The position numbers and the translations under genes are program-made. The notes beneath the pieces are model-generated. The model saw only the letters and a list, made by a program, of their open reading frames with translations, had not been told where the DNA came from and did not search any database. Below, in pieces: positions 25,161 to 34,388 of a DNA stretch of 64,000 nucleotides (the first letter of the stretch is position 1; every line of letters begins with the position of its first letter). Origin of the DNA: Dinoroseobacter sp049801095 (GTDB lineage: Bacteria; Pseudomonadota; Alphaproteobacteria; Rhodobacterales; Rhodobacteraceae). Location of the stretch: contig NZ_JBNAGH010000001.1 of NCBI RefSeq assembly GCF_049801095.1, forward strand, positions 372,001-436,000, written 5' to 3'.

Positions 25161-26477
25161 TCACCCGGGAAAGAGCCGGATATCCGCGATCTCTGCCCCT
25201 TTGGCCGGGGTCAGGGTCAGCGCGACCGGCGTTTTGGACCCGAAATGCGCGAGGCTGCCGAACACGCTGTGGGAGCGCATCTCGACCGGCACCGCCCGAC
25301 GCCGCCGGAGCGAGAGTTTGCCCTTGGAGCCATCATCGAAGCGCAGCTCGAGCCGCATGTTTTGGTCCTTGAGCCCGCGCGTGACGACCTCGATCCCGGC
25401 AGAGGCACCACCCGTGAGAGGGATCTCGATGCGCTGGCCGGGCGCTGCTGCCACGGGAATGGCTTGGCCACGGGCGTCCTGCGCCTCCAGCGCACCGAGA
25501 AGCTGGCGCAGGAAGGACGTGGAGTTGAAGCTCTCGGTATAGGGCAACTCCCAGACGACCAGCGCGTGATCGTGCCGATCCAGCGCTCCGGAGAGGACAT
25601 AGGCCTCGATCGCGCCGATGGGCCCGCCGCCAGAGACCGAGAAGTTCTCGACCTCTGCGTCAAAAGCCCGGGAGAGCGCATCGCCAAACCGGTAGTCGTC
25701 GGATTTGTTGCGGTTGGAAAAACTGCTGCCCAGAAGGGCAATCGACGGGCCCTCCGCCGCGCTGTCCAACAGCCCGAGCGATGACGGTCGCGCCAGATCA
25801 TAGAGGGGGGCTGTCTCGGCCCCCGGCTCCTCCGCGCAAGCCTTTCGCAGGATCTCGGCGAGGGAGCCGTCCTCCTCCAACCCCGTGCCCGGGGCCTCGA
25901 TCAGCTCAAAGGGGGCCGCCTTTGGAAAGAGAGACGGGGTCGTCTGCGCCGTCAGTGCTGCGAGGGCGCTGGCGCTCGCCGCCGCACCCATGGGCGTCCA
26001 ATGGGTGTCGCGTCGGAAATAGAACCCCTCTCGCAACGTGGGATCGCCCAGCGCCAGCGCCTGCAGATCGGGCACGATGGCGCCGGTCGCGCTCAACTCG
26101 GCGATGAGCTTCGAGAAGGACGCCTCTGCCGCCGCCAGATCGTAGCGCGCGTCCCCCATGGCCCCATCGAGCCGGGCCTGGCCCGCCACGACCGGTCGCG
26201 GTGGGGCGATGAGGATCGCCAGCGCCACATCGCGCGAGGCGAAGGCTCGGGCGATCTCGGTCACCAGGGTCGCGGCGCTGGTTTTCATGTCGTAGCGGTC
26301 CTTCAGCTGGTCTTGCGTGAACATCCAGCCGCTCTGCCGGTCACTGTGGATCGGCGCGACCTTGGCGTAGCGTTTGGGCAGGCTCTCGGCCTCGAGCAGC
26401 GCCGGGCAATAGGGCTCGGCAAGCGCCAGCGGGGCGGCGAGCAAGGCGGCGGTTCCGATAAGGGATGCGAGTTTCAT
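25161..26477 (-). CDS. AlgX-like periplasmic O-acetyltransferase of the alginate-type locus
   Basis: 438 residues. Signal peptide (KLASLIGTAALLAAPLALA, cleavage near 20), then an SGNH-type domain with the AlgX/AlgJ catalytic pieces: D157 and H159 in RRDTHWTPMG and a nucleophile Ser in GSSFSN (S252 by alignment). The C-terminal 120 residues (about 315-438) look like a beta-rich carbohydrate-binding module, as in AlgX. In pseudomonads AlgX acetylates alginate in the periplasm using acetyl groups brought by AlgI and AlgJ. It overlaps the algJ-like gene by 4 bases. Length and layout favour AlgX over a second AlgJ. Confidence 0.85.
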   Translation of the reverse strand: MKLASLIGTAALLAAPLALAEPYCPALLEAESLPKRYAKVAPIHSDRQSGWMFTQDQLKDRYDMKTSAATLVTEIARAFASRDVALAILIAPPRPVVAGQARLDGAMGDARYDLAAAEASFSKLIAELSATGAIVPDLQALALGDPTLREGFYFRRDTHWTPMGAAASASALAALTAQTTPSLFPKAAPFELIEAPGTGLEEDGSLAEILRKACAEEPGAETAPLYDLARPSSLGLLDSAAEGPSIALLGSSFSNRNKSDDYRFGDALSRAFDAEVENFSVSGGGPIGAIEAYVLSGALDRHDHALVVWELPYTESFNSTSFLRQLLGALEAQDARGQAIPVAAAPGQRIEIPLTGGASAGIEVVTRGLKDQNMRLELRFDDGSKGKLSLRRRRAVPVEMRSHSVFGSLAHFGSKTPVALTLTPAKGAEIADIRLFPG

Positions 26478-27487
26478 GGCTTGGGGCTCCTTGAGGTGAG
26501 GTAACGCTCCGGGATCTCCCAGAGGACAAGGGCTGGCAGGGCGTCGAGCCCGTCCAGCTCGGCGAGAAAGGCGTCCATGGGCGCGAAGGGGCCCTGCCCA
26601 ACGGCGCTGGCATTGATCAGATCGGCCTGGAGCGCCTGCTGCAGGAACCCCGCGAAATGGAAGTCGGGCTTGGCCGAGAAGCTCGTGCCAACCAGCGCCA
26701 CGGGGATCTCTGCGGCGCCAAAGAGGCCGCCCGCGCTGGCCACTTCTGTCTCGTAGGTCGCGATCTGTTCCGGGTGCGGGCCGAGATGGGGCCGGAAGGC
26801 GCCGGTCGGCACGAAGCCCGCGAGATCGCCATCGAAGGCCCGGGTCCCGGTGGCCCTCGTGGTGACCTTACGGGGGCTCAGCGTGAACGGGTCCAGGGCG
26901 GTGGCGATAGCCTCGGCGGCACGGCGCGCGCCCTCGGGGCTCCAATGGGTGTCCGTGCGCAGAAAGGCGCGATCATCGCTCAAGGCAGGGCGCAGGTCGA
27001 TCACGGGCAATCCTGCCGCCTCGACCGTTTCCAGCGCCCGACCGTAGCGCGCCGCGAACCCGGCGGAGCGGCCCCGCGGCAGGAGGTGTTCCTGCATCCG
27101 CGCCTTGTCCGGCACGATCACCGGGGCGAGCTGAATGCCGCGCGCGTCAAGCTCAGCCGCCACCCGCGCAAGCTCCGCCGCGAGATCACGCGGCGCCTTG
27201 GGCTCAGTGAACTCCTCAGCGGTGAAAAGCCAGCCGCCCTCGCCCGCCACAGCGCCCTGGGCTGGTTCGCGCAAGAGTTGCCAGCGCAGCGCAGCCCAAA
27301 GTTCCACCGCACCAGTCTGGGTCGGCAGCGCCGCCTCAAACCGGGCCTCAAACCCGCGTTGATAGCTGCCATCGGCCCAGCCCCGGAGCGGCGTGCCCGC
27401 GTCGACGCGCAGCAAGGCCGCGACCGACAGGGCGGCCAACCCGCCGACCAAAGCGAGGGGGATCAGGGGGTCGGATTTCGGGTCCAT
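26474..27487 (-). CDS. AlgJ-like membrane-anchored O-acetyltransferase
   Basis: 337 residues from ATG 27487 with a strong GAGGAGG 6 bases upstream. One N-terminal membrane anchor (PLIPLALVGGLAALSVAALL, about 7-26) and a periplasmic SGNH domain: D179 and H181 (RTDTHWSPEGA) and S269 (VALVGTSFSAKPDF), matching the AlgJ/AlgX catalytic triad. It lacks the C-terminal binding module of its downstream partner. It starts 11 bases after the algI-like gene, as in the algIJF region of pseudomonads. Confidence 0.86.
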   Translation of the reverse strand: MDPKSDPLIPLALVGGLAALSVAALLRVDAGTPLRGWADGSYQRGFEARFEAALPTQTGAVELWAALRWQLLREPAQGAVAGEGGWLFTAEEFTEPKAPRDLAAELARVAAELDARGIQLAPVIVPDKARMQEHLLPRGRSAGFAARYGRALETVEAAGLPVIDLRPALSDDRAFLRTDTHWSPEGARRAAEAIATALDPFTLSPRKVTTRATGTRAFDGDLAGFVPTGAFRPHLGPHPEQIATYETEVASAGGLFGAAEIPVALVGTSFSAKPDFHFAGFLQQALQADLINASAVGQGPFAPMDAFLAELDGLDALPALVLWEIPERYLTSRSPKP

Positions 27488-27498
27488 CTCAGGCCTCC

Positions 27499-28875
27499 TC
27501 AGAACTGGAAATAGAGAAAGGGGCTTTCGGTCCGGGCCTGCACCACTACGCAGCACAGGAAGGACAAAAGCGCCGGTTGCAGCCGCTGCGCGAGCGCCGG
27601 GGCGCGCAGTGTGCCCCGTGGCAGCACCGAGAGCGCGCCGCCAAGCAGGAGGCAGAGCGCCTCGGTCGGGGCGGTCAGCGTGATCAATTCGGGCCGCATG
27701 GCGAGCCCGTTCATGCCGAACATTCCGCCATACATTGACAGGGCCGCGCCAAGGCTCTCGGCCCGAAACACCACCCAGCCGAGGATCACGAAACCCATGG
27801 TCAGGGGCCAGGCGAGCAGACCTGGCCAGACGGTCTCGCGCGTCTTGGCACCCAGCGCACGCTCCAGAGCCATCAAGCCGCCATGCCAGATCCCCCAAAC
27901 CACGAAGGTCCAGTTCGCCCCGTGCCAGATCCCGCCCAGCACCATGGTCAAAAGCAGGTTGCGATAGGTCTTGAGCGCCCCGCCCCGATTGCCGCCCAGC
28001 GGCACATAGAGGTAGTCCCGCAACCAGCGCGACAGGCTGATATGCCAGCGCCGCCAGAACTCGGTGATCGAGCGGCTGGTATAGGGCGCATCGAAGTTTT
28101 CCGGAAAGCGGAACCCGATCATCAGGCCAAGCCCAATGGCCATGGCCGAATAGCCCGCGAAATCAAAGAGCAGCTGGATGGAATAAGCGACCGCACCCAG
28201 CCAGGCTTCGGCAGCCGTCGGATCCGGAAGCGCAAAGATCCGGTCCGCCAACGGGGCGACACTGTCAGCAATCAGGAGCTTCATGGCCACGCCCTCGATG
28301 AAGCGCCGCATGCCCCGGGCGAAGATCGCCAGGGAATGTGTCCGCGCCTCGAACTGATGGGCGAGGTCCTTGTAGCGCAGGACCGGCCCCGCGATGAGCT
28401 GCGGAAAGAGCGAGGAGAAGGCGAGGAAATCCACCAGTTTGCGGGCGGGCGGGGCATCGCCCCGGGCGACATCGATGACATAGCTGATCGACTGGAAGGC
28501 CAGAAACGAGAGGCCAATGGGCAGGATGATCTCCGGCACGGTGAGCGCGTCACCACCCAAAGCCGTGTTGAGGTTGCCCAGAATGAAGGTCGTGTATTTG
28601 AACCAGCCCAACACCGCGAGGTTGACCCCGACCCCGATCCGCACAGCCCAGATCCGGACCCTGTCGCCCGAGGTGCTGGCGGCGACGCGCCCGGCGAGAT
28701 AACTCGCCCCGGCGATGCCGTAGAGCACGATCAGCGCATCCGCCCGCCACCAGGCGTAGAACAGGGTCGAGGCCAGCAGGATCAGCCAGTTCCGCGCGCG
28801 CTTCGGCACGAGGTAATAGGCCGCCAGAAAAACTGGCAGAAACCCGAAAAGGAAGATGGGGGTGGAGAAGACCAT
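27499..28875 (-). CDS. algI: AlgI-like MBOAT O-acyltransferase
   Basis: 458 residues from ATG 28875 (VFSTPIFLFGFLPVFLAAYYLVPKRARNWLLL-type start). Polytopic MBOAT protein with many membrane helices and the conserved motifs SYVIDVARGDAP, FPQLIAGPVLRY, DFAGYSAMAIGLGLMIGFRFPENFDAPY, SITEFWRRWHISLSRWLRDYLYVPLGGNR and the catalytic His in GGIWHGANWTFVVWGIWHG. AlgI moves acetyl groups across the inner membrane for polymer acetylation. It lies between the algF- and algJ-like genes, which makes the alginate-type assignment firmer than MBOAT similarity alone. Confidence 0.9.
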   Translation of the reverse strand: MVFSTPIFLFGFLPVFLAAYYLVPKRARNWLILLASTLFYAWWRADALIVLYGIAGASYLAGRVAASTSGDRVRIWAVRIGVGVNLAVLGWFKYTTFILGNLNTALGGDALTVPEIILPIGLSFLAFQSISYVIDVARGDAPPARKLVDFLAFSSLFPQLIAGPVLRYKDLAHQFEARTHSLAIFARGMRRFIEGVAMKLLIADSVAPLADRIFALPDPTAAEAWLGAVAYSIQLLFDFAGYSAMAIGLGLMIGFRFPENFDAPYTSRSITEFWRRWHISLSRWLRDYLYVPLGGNRGGALKTYRNLLLTMVLGGIWHGANWTFVVWGIWHGGLMALERALGAKTRETVWPGLLAWPLTMGFVILGWVVFRAESLGAALSMYGGMFGMNGLAMRPELITLTAPTEALCLLLGGALSVLPRGTLRAPALAQRLQPALLSFLCCVVVQARTESPFLYFQF

Positions 28876-28879
28876 GGTC

Positions 28880-29467
28880 TCACTCCGCCAGGGTGGGGCC
28901 AAAGCGATTGGCAATCAGCTCCGCCCCCTCGGCGCGGGCCACAAAGGTCAGGTTCTGGCCGCGGCGCAGGCGGACCTCGAACTGACCCAGCGCAGCGCCA
29001 TCCGCGGTAACCACGGTGAGCGCGACCGCCACCGGGTTCACGGCGCGCGCGGCAGCCGTCCCGGTGGCGGTCTCTCCCACCACGACCATGTCCTGTCCGG
29101 CAACTTCGAGCCGTACGGGCGCCTCGGCCAGGTTCACCAGGGTGAGTTGCACCTTGGTGCGGTCCGGGCGCGCGGGTTCCTCGATCACCACGAGCGTACC
29201 CTCGGCATCCCGCGCGGCGGTGTAGTAGACCCCGGCCTGCGCGCCCTCGGTCGCCGCTGCGGAGACCGGGTGAAACACGTCCCCCTCCGCGCCCAGGGCG
29301 GCAATGCCATAGATCTCGGGCGCGAGGCCCGGCTCAATCCAGCGCAGGAAGGCCGCATCCTCGGGCGGAGGCGCGTCATAGAGCGTGTTATCCGCTGCTT
29401 GGAGCGCGCCTGCGCCGGCGAGACAGATGCCAAGGGCAATGAATTTGGGAAGGGATCGAACTGGCAT
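28880..29467 (-). CDS. algF: AlgF-like periplasmic acetylation accessory protein
   Basis: 195 residues. Signal peptide (LPKFIALGICLAGAGALQAAD, cleavage near 25), then a small beta-rich protein ending QFEVRLRRGQNLTFVARAEG, the pattern of AlgF (DNTLYDAPPPEDAAFLRWIEPG opens the mature part). In pseudomonads AlgF is required for alginate O-acetylation and probably carries or stabilises the acetyl-transfer proteins. First gene of the leftward algF-I-J-X unit, 4 bases before algI. Confidence 0.82.
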   Translation of the reverse strand: MPVRSLPKFIALGICLAGAGALQAADNTLYDAPPPEDAAFLRWIEPGLAPEIYGIAALGAEGDVFHPVSAAATEGAQAGVYYTAARDAEGTLVVIEEPARPDRTKVQLTLVNLAEAPVRLEVAGQDMVVVGETATGTAAARAVNPVAVALTVVTADGAALGQFEVRLRRGQNLTFVARAEGAELIANRFGPTLAE

Positions 29468-29601
29468 AACGGGCTCCTCTGTTGGTGCAGAGATACCCCA
29501 ATGCGAAGGCGCGCAGGCTGTGCAAAAGTATAGCTGCAGCTCTCGGAGGGCTACGCCCCTGCCCCTTGGAACACATCAGCTCAACGCATTGACGTACATA
29601 G

Positions 29602-29633
29602 AAAAACCGCCCGGGAGCTTCCTCCCGAGCGGT
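29602..29633 (-). terminator. Rho-independent terminator after phosphomannomutase
   Basis: Arms ACCGCCCGGGAG and CTCCCGAGCGGT (12 pairs, one mismatch) with loop CTTC; on the leftward transcript the stem is followed by TTTTT. It lies 27 bases after the phosphomannomutase stop and about 135 before algF, so the two leftward units are separately transcribed. Confidence 0.85.
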
Positions 29634-29659
29634 CCGGTTCAGCAGGGCTCTGCCCCTGA

Positions 29660-31030
29660 TCAGGCGGCGGCCTGGATCGCTTCCGTCAGCTCGGCCACGC
29701 GCGCCTGCAAGAGCTCGGGACAATCCAGCGTCTCGACATTCAGGCGCAGCAGCGGTTCGGTGTTCGAGGCCCGCAGATTGAAGCGCCAATCGCCGAACTC
29801 CATGCTCACCCCGTCGAGCCCATCCACGGTCTCGGCGGCGGGGGCGTAGCGCTGCTTCAAGCGCGCGGTCACCTCCTCGGTGCTCTCAACACGGAAGTTG
29901 ATCTCGCCCGAGGACGGGTGACGCTGCCGCATCTCGGCCACGAGGCTCGAAAACGGTGTCTTGGCGCGGCTCAGCCGCTCCAGCATCAAAAGCCACGGGA
30001 TCATCCCGCTGTCGCAATACATGAAGTCGCGAAAGTAGTGATGGGCCGACATCTCGCCGCCATAGAGCGCCTTGCTCGCCCGCATCTTGTCCTTCACGAG
30101 CACATGACCGGTCTTGGACATGATCGCCTGCCCGCCACATTCGGAAACGATGCGCTGGGTGTTCCAGACCACGCGCGGGTCGTAAACGATATTGGCCGCC
30201 GGGCGCGCCTCCAAAACCGCTTGGGCGAGCAGGCCCACCACGAACTCCCCGGGGATGAACCCGCCTGCCTCGTCAAAGAAGAAGCAGCGGTCGAAATCGC
30301 CATCCCAGGCAACGCCGAGATCCGCGCCATGGGCTTTCACGGCCTCCGCCGTGACCGGTTGGTTCTCGGGCAGGAGCGGGTTCGGAATGCCATTGGGAAA
30401 GCGCGCATCGGGGGTGTGGTGCAAGCGGGTCACCTTGATCTGTGCGCCGCGCGCCGTCAGGTGGCCAAGGATCGCGTCAAAGGTCGGTCCGGCACAGCCA
30501 TTGCCCGGATTGGCCACCAGATGGATCGGCCCGATCGCGGCCGGATCCACGAAGGAGCAGACCCGCGCCACATAGGCTTCGCGGGCCGAGACCATCTCGT
30601 GTTGCCCGCGCCGCGCAGCTGGCGCCGCGAAGGCATGGGTTGCCGCGCGCGCCTCGATCGCGCGGAAGGCCACGTCACTCAGGGGCTGCGCGCCCGCGCC
30701 GACCATCTTGACCCCGTTATAGTCGATCGGGTTGTGGGAGGCGGTGACCATCACCCCGGCATCCGCGCCGAAATGATCGGTGGCGAAATAGACCTCTTCC
30801 GTGCCGCAGAGCGCGATATCCTTCACATCCGCACCCGCATCCCGCAGCCCCTCGACCAGCGCGGCCAGCAGCACGGGAGAGCTGTCACGGATATCGCGCC
30901 CCACCACCACCGAGCGCGCCGCGAGGGTTTCGGCCAGGGCGCGGCCAATCCGATAGGCAATATCGGCATCCAGGTTGTCGCCCACACGGCCGCGGACATC
31001 ATAGGCTTTGAAACAGGTCAGGGTACGCAT
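29660..31030 (-). CDS. Phosphomannomutase/phosphoglucomutase (AlgC/ManB type)
   Basis: 456 residues. Converts mannose 6-phosphate to mannose 1-phosphate for GDP-mannose. Phosphoserine loop VMVTASHNPIDYNGVK (near residue 95), metal-binding loop DGDFDRCFFFDE, sugar-binding GGEMSAHHYFRDFMYCDSG and phosphate-binding RASNTEPLLRLNVE are all intact. With AlgA/ManC and AlgD in the same locus it completes the path from mannose 6-phosphate to GDP-mannuronate. Divergent from the alg44-like gene across 216 bases. Confidence 0.93.
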   Translation of the reverse strand: MRTLTCFKAYDVRGRVGDNLDADIAYRIGRALAETLAARSVVVGRDIRDSSPVLLAALVEGLRDAGADVKDIALCGTEEVYFATDHFGADAGVMVTASHNPIDYNGVKMVGAGAQPLSDVAFRAIEARAATHAFAAPAARRGQHEMVSAREAYVARVCSFVDPAAIGPIHLVANPGNGCAGPTFDAILGHLTARGAQIKVTRLHHTPDARFPNGIPNPLLPENQPVTAEAVKAHGADLGVAWDGDFDRCFFFDEAGGFIPGEFVVGLLAQAVLEARPAANIVYDPRVVWNTQRIVSECGGQAIMSKTGHVLVKDKMRASKALYGGEMSAHHYFRDFMYCDSGMIPWLLMLERLSRAKTPFSSLVAEMRQRHPSSGEINFRVESTEEVTARLKQRYAPAAETVDGLDGVSMEFGDWRFNLRASNTEPLLRLNVETLDCPELLQARVAELTEAIQAAA

Positions 31031-31246
31031 CGCTCACACTCCAATTTGAAACTGCCCTTGGGATAAACAGCCAAGCCGCGCTCTGAGAAGCCTTTTTGCG
31101 CCGCGCTATACCCATGCCTCCCGACTATACTTTCGAGACGTCGCCCTACCCCTCCGCACCCGCACAGCCGTGCCCGGGACTGGTAGATCAAGGCAAGTTC
31201 CCAGTTGCCGAGGCTTAGTTCCGTGAAAATCCGCCACGAAAGACCC
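31031..31246. promoter_or_regulatory. Divergent promoter region of phosphomannomutase and the alg44-like gene
   Basis: Two CTATAC elements on the + strand, CTATACC (31106-31112) and CTATACT (31125-31131), lie 19 bases apart; the second contains TATACT, a good -10 match for rightward transcription, though no clear -35 is visible. The 216-base gap carries nothing else recognisable and must hold the promoters of both halves of the polysaccharide locus. Confidence 0.4.
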
Positions 31247-32653
31247 ATGTCCGACCTGTCCTTTCAGGTCCGCGCGCCGCTCGGGCTCGAGCTGGCGACC
31301 GGGGACAGTGTGACCGTGACGGAATGGTCCCTGAGCAGCCTGACCTTTCCGACCGAGACCGATGTGCTGCCGAGCCAGGGCATTCTGTCGATCCCGTTCC
31401 AGGGGGTCGATATCCGCTTCCCCGTCCGGTTTCAGCCCGGCTCCGGCCCGCGGGAGCTTGTCTTTGACGGGCTGACCGGGCGCCAGCGCGAGACCTTGTC
31501 GGTGTTCTATCGCTCGATCCTGTCGGGTCGGATGGCCAGCACAGAGGAGGTGATCACCAGTCTCGACACCCCCGTCGATCTCGTCCCCATGGAGGAGACC
31601 GAGGAGGAAAAAACGGTTGCCACGGCGGGCAAGACCCCGCGCAGCCTGCGGGTGGTCTGGAACCTGCTGGTCTATTGCCTGATTGGCGTGGTGGTCTTCG
31701 GCCTCTTGGGGCAGCAGATCTGGTCGCGGCTCAGCACCATTCCCGTCGGTCAGGCCCGCGTTGTGGCCGAGCTGGTCGAGCATCGCGCCCCCACCGGAGC
31801 CTATGTGGACGAGATCCGCGTCGTGCCCGGCGAAGCGGTGACCCAGGGACAGACCCTCGTGGTGCTGTCGAGCCCGGGCCATGGCGGCACCCTGACCGAG
31901 ATCCGCACGGATCTGCGCAGGGCCGAGGCCGATGCGCGGCAGACCCGCAAGGCCCTCGCGCTCCATATGGAGGGGCTCGCCGATGCGCGCCGCCCGCTCG
32001 AGCTCGCGCTGGGGACAGCCATCGCCGCGCGGCGGCCCGCAGACTTCCTCGGCAACCATTCCCTGCAGGAGGTGCGCCGGACCCAGCAGGCACTCGCCCT
32101 GTTTGATGCCGAGATTTCTCAGCGCGCGGATGATTTCCATGCGCGGCGCGAGTATCTCGAAGACATGCTGCGCGACCAGAAGGACGATATCGCCCAGCTC
32201 AAGCGCGCGTTGAGCTCCGAAAAGGACATTGGCGGCGCGGCGGATATCGTGGCGTTGGCCGATGGGATCGTCGCCGAGATCCCCGCCTTTGAGGATCAGT
32301 TTTTGTCTCGCGGCGATCTGGCCCTCACGCTTGAGGAAGCCGGGCCGCGTCGCGTGATCGGCTGGCTCGATGAGGGCATGGCCGCTGCCGTCTATCCCGG
32401 CATGACCGCCAACCTGACCGCGATCAGCGGCGGGCAAACCCGCCAGATCGCGGGCGTGGTCGAGGATGTGGTCGCCATGGCGAACCCGGACCGCGCGGGC
32501 AGCTTTGGCCTGCGGGTCTCGGTCCTGCCGGCCGAGTGGGTGATGCGCGACGCGCCCGAGCTTTTGCGGCCCGACGCGCCCATGGAGCTCAAGCTCGCGC
32601 GCCGCCCTGCCTGGATCACCCAAGTGATGGAGCTGATCGATGTACGCTCCTGA
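31247..32653 (+). CDS. Alg44-like membrane-fusion copolymerase with a degenerate PilZ region
   Basis: 468 residues from ATG 31247 (GTG 31223 is the alternative). Residues about 3-95 form a PilZ-like small domain, then one membrane helix (about 136-156, VVWNLLVYCLIGVVVFGLLG), then a periplasmic HlyD-type barrel-sandwich (VVAELVEHRAPTGAYVDEIRVVPGEAVTQGQTLVVL) with a long coiled coil and a second half at ADIVALADGIVAEIP. This order is that of Alg44, the c-di-GMP-binding subunit of alginate polymerase. However, the RxxxR and (D/N)xSxxG c-di-GMP motifs are not found: the corresponding stretches read FQVRAPLG and TEWSLSSL. It overlaps alg8 by 14 bases. Confidence 0.82.
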   Translation: MSDLSFQVRAPLGLELATGDSVTVTEWSLSSLTFPTETDVLPSQGILSIPFQGVDIRFPVRFQPGSGPRELVFDGLTGRQRETLSVFYRSILSGRMASTEEVITSLDTPVDLVPMEETEEEKTVATAGKTPRSLRVVWNLLVYCLIGVVVFGLLGQQIWSRLSTIPVGQARVVAELVEHRAPTGAYVDEIRVVPGEAVTQGQTLVVLSSPGHGGTLTEIRTDLRRAEADARQTRKALALHMEGLADARRPLELALGTAIAARRPADFLGNHSLQEVRRTQQALALFDAEISQRADDFHARREYLEDMLRDQKDDIAQLKRALSSEKDIGGAADIVALADGIVAEIPAFEDQFLSRGDLALTLEEAGPRRVIGWLDEGMAAAVYPGMTANLTAISGGQTRQIAGVVEDVVAMANPDRAGSFGLRVSVLPAEWVMRDAPELLRPDAPMELKLARRPAWITQVMELIDVRS

Positions 32654-34232
32654 GAATGAATACGCCTTCGACAAGGACCTGACCCAGCGCCTGCGCGGGT
32701 TCCAAGGCCCGCCGAAACGGGGCCTGGCGAAGTGGAGCTGGCGGCAGCTCTTTGCGCTGGCGGTTGGGATGACCGGCCTGATCTATCTGGTGGTCAGCAC
32801 TCAGAACCGGTTCTTTCAGCCCGACGTGCTGCATGTGACCTTCGTGATCGGGGCTTTGGGCAGCTGGCGGTTCGGCTGGTGGTTCACCCATGCGGTGCGC
32901 GCCGAGATCTATCGCCGGGTGAAATGGCCCCGCATGCGCGCCAAGGCCGATGCGGTCTGGCAATCGGGCTGGCGGCCCCGGCGGCTGCATATCCAGATGA
33001 CCACCTATTACGAGGAACCGGCGATCACCAAGCGCGTCATCGGCTCGATCCTTGGCCAGATCAAGCGCGAAGGGATCCCCACGACGCTCTATATCGGCAC
33101 GGGCTCCGCCTATGACGAGCTGATCATCCGCGCCTTTGTCGAGACCCACGCCCAGGACATCCCCGATGACCTCGCCGAGCTTGTTTTCATCCGCCAGAAC
33201 CAGCCGGGCAAGCGCATGGCCATTGGCCTCATCCTGCGGGCGATCAACCGCAACGGGGTGGATCCGGATGATCTGGTGATCTTCATGGATGGCGATGCGC
33301 TCTATGGGCAGGACGTCATGGAGAAGACCCTGTCGATGTTCGGCGCCGATCCCGAGCTGCAGGCCCTGACCACCGATGAGGAGGTCATCTGCTACGGCCC
33401 GAAATGGATCGCGAACTGGCTCGACATGCGCTTTGCCCAGCGCCGCCTGGCCATGCAGAGCCACGCCATGTCCGACAAGGTGCTGACCCTGACCGGACGG
33501 ATGAGCGTCTTTCGCGCCCAGCACATGCTGAGCGAGCGCTTCATCCGCACGATCGAGGCGGATCATCTGGACCACTGGCTCTGGGGTCGGTTCCGGTTTC
33601 TGTCCGGGGACGACAAGTCGACCTGGTACCACATGCTGACCTGCGGCTCGAAGATGACCTATGTGCCGGACGCCACTGTCTACACGATCGAAGTGATCAA
33701 GGAGAACGGGCTGGAGCGGATGATCCAGAACTTCCGCCGATGGTCCGGGAACATGCTGCGCAACGGGACCCGCGCCATCGCGCTCGGGCCGCGTCAGGTG
33801 AAGCCCTTCATCTGGTGGTGCATTGTGGATCAGCGGATCGCCATGTGGACCATGATGGTGAGCCCGACCCTGGCGATCCTCGCGGCCTTCGTCGACCCGA
33901 TGTACCTGGTGAGCGCGCTCATCTGGGTCATCTTCAGCCGGGTCGTGCTGTGCCTCTTCCTCTTTCGCTACAGCCGGACCGTGGATCTGAGCTGGCCGTT
34001 CATCCTCTACTTCAATCAGGTGATCAACGCCTCGGTGAAGATCTTCATGATCTTCCACCTCTCCAAGCAGAAATGGTCCAATCGCGGCAATCAGAGCGCG
34101 GGCGGAGGCGGTGGCACCCTGGCCCGGATGCAGAACTGGACGGCCAAGGCCCAGCTCGTGATCGCCGTGGCCACCTTCGTCTCGGGGCTTGCGATCTATA
34201 TCGGCGCCCTGCCCGCCCCGAGCTGGTTTTGA
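32640..34232 (+). CDS. alg8: Alg8-like mannuronan synthase (GT2 family)
   Basis: 530 residues. Inner-membrane processive beta-glycosyltransferase that polymerises GDP-mannuronate. Helices near the N-terminus (LFALAVGMTGLIYLVV), cytosolic GT2 domain (HIQMTTYYEEPAITKRVIGSIL; FMDGDALYGQDVM with the DxD-like DGD near 217), acceptor motif TGRMSVFRA, SGDDKSTWY, and QNFRRW (QxxRW, near 363), then C-terminal helices. The segment WWCIVDQRIAMWTMMVSPTLAILAAF matches Alg8 rather than cellulose or hyaluronan synthases. Just downstream of its polymerase partner Alg44-like, with overlapping reading frames. Confidence 0.9.
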   Translation: MYAPENEYAFDKDLTQRLRGFQGPPKRGLAKWSWRQLFALAVGMTGLIYLVVSTQNRFFQPDVLHVTFVIGALGSWRFGWWFTHAVRAEIYRRVKWPRMRAKADAVWQSGWRPRRLHIQMTTYYEEPAITKRVIGSILGQIKREGIPTTLYIGTGSAYDELIIRAFVETHAQDIPDDLAELVFIRQNQPGKRMAIGLILRAINRNGVDPDDLVIFMDGDALYGQDVMEKTLSMFGADPELQALTTDEEVICYGPKWIANWLDMRFAQRRLAMQSHAMSDKVLTLTGRMSVFRAQHMLSERFIRTIEADHLDHWLWGRFRFLSGDDKSTWYHMLTCGSKMTYVPDATVYTIEVIKENGLERMIQNFRRWSGNMLRNGTRAIALGPRQVKPFIWWCIVDQRIAMWTMMVSPTLAILAAFVDPMYLVSALIWVIFSRVVLCLFLFRYSRTVDLSWPFILYFNQVINASVKIFMIFHLSKQKWSNRGNQSAGGGGGTLARMQNWTAKAQLVIAVATFVSGLAIYIGALPAPSWF

Positions 34233-34257
34233 CCGCTCCGCAGGCGACCTCAGCCCC

Positions 34258-34308
34258 CCCGCGCCCGGCCTATCCCAAAGGATAGGACAATTCTCGAAAG
34301 GGCGCGGG
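34258..34308 (+). promoter_or_regulatory. Nested inverted repeat in the alg8-manC gap (CTATCC motif)
   Basis: Outer perfect arms CCCGCGCCC (34258-34266) and GGGCGCGGG (34300-34308) enclose inner perfect arms CCTATCC (34269-34275) and GGATAGG (34280-34286) with loop CAAA. Only TTT follows, so it is at best a leaky terminator for alg8. The inner repeat shares its CTATCC core, plus the upstream GCGCCC and downstream AAAG, with the algD leader, which argues for a regulatory site of manC. Confidence 0.55.
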
Positions 34309-34388
34309 TTTGATCCTCTCGGACAGACGATTTTGCCGGTCCGTCCCGGCATGTTCATCCCAAGAGATCAAGCAAAGGAGTATTCGTA

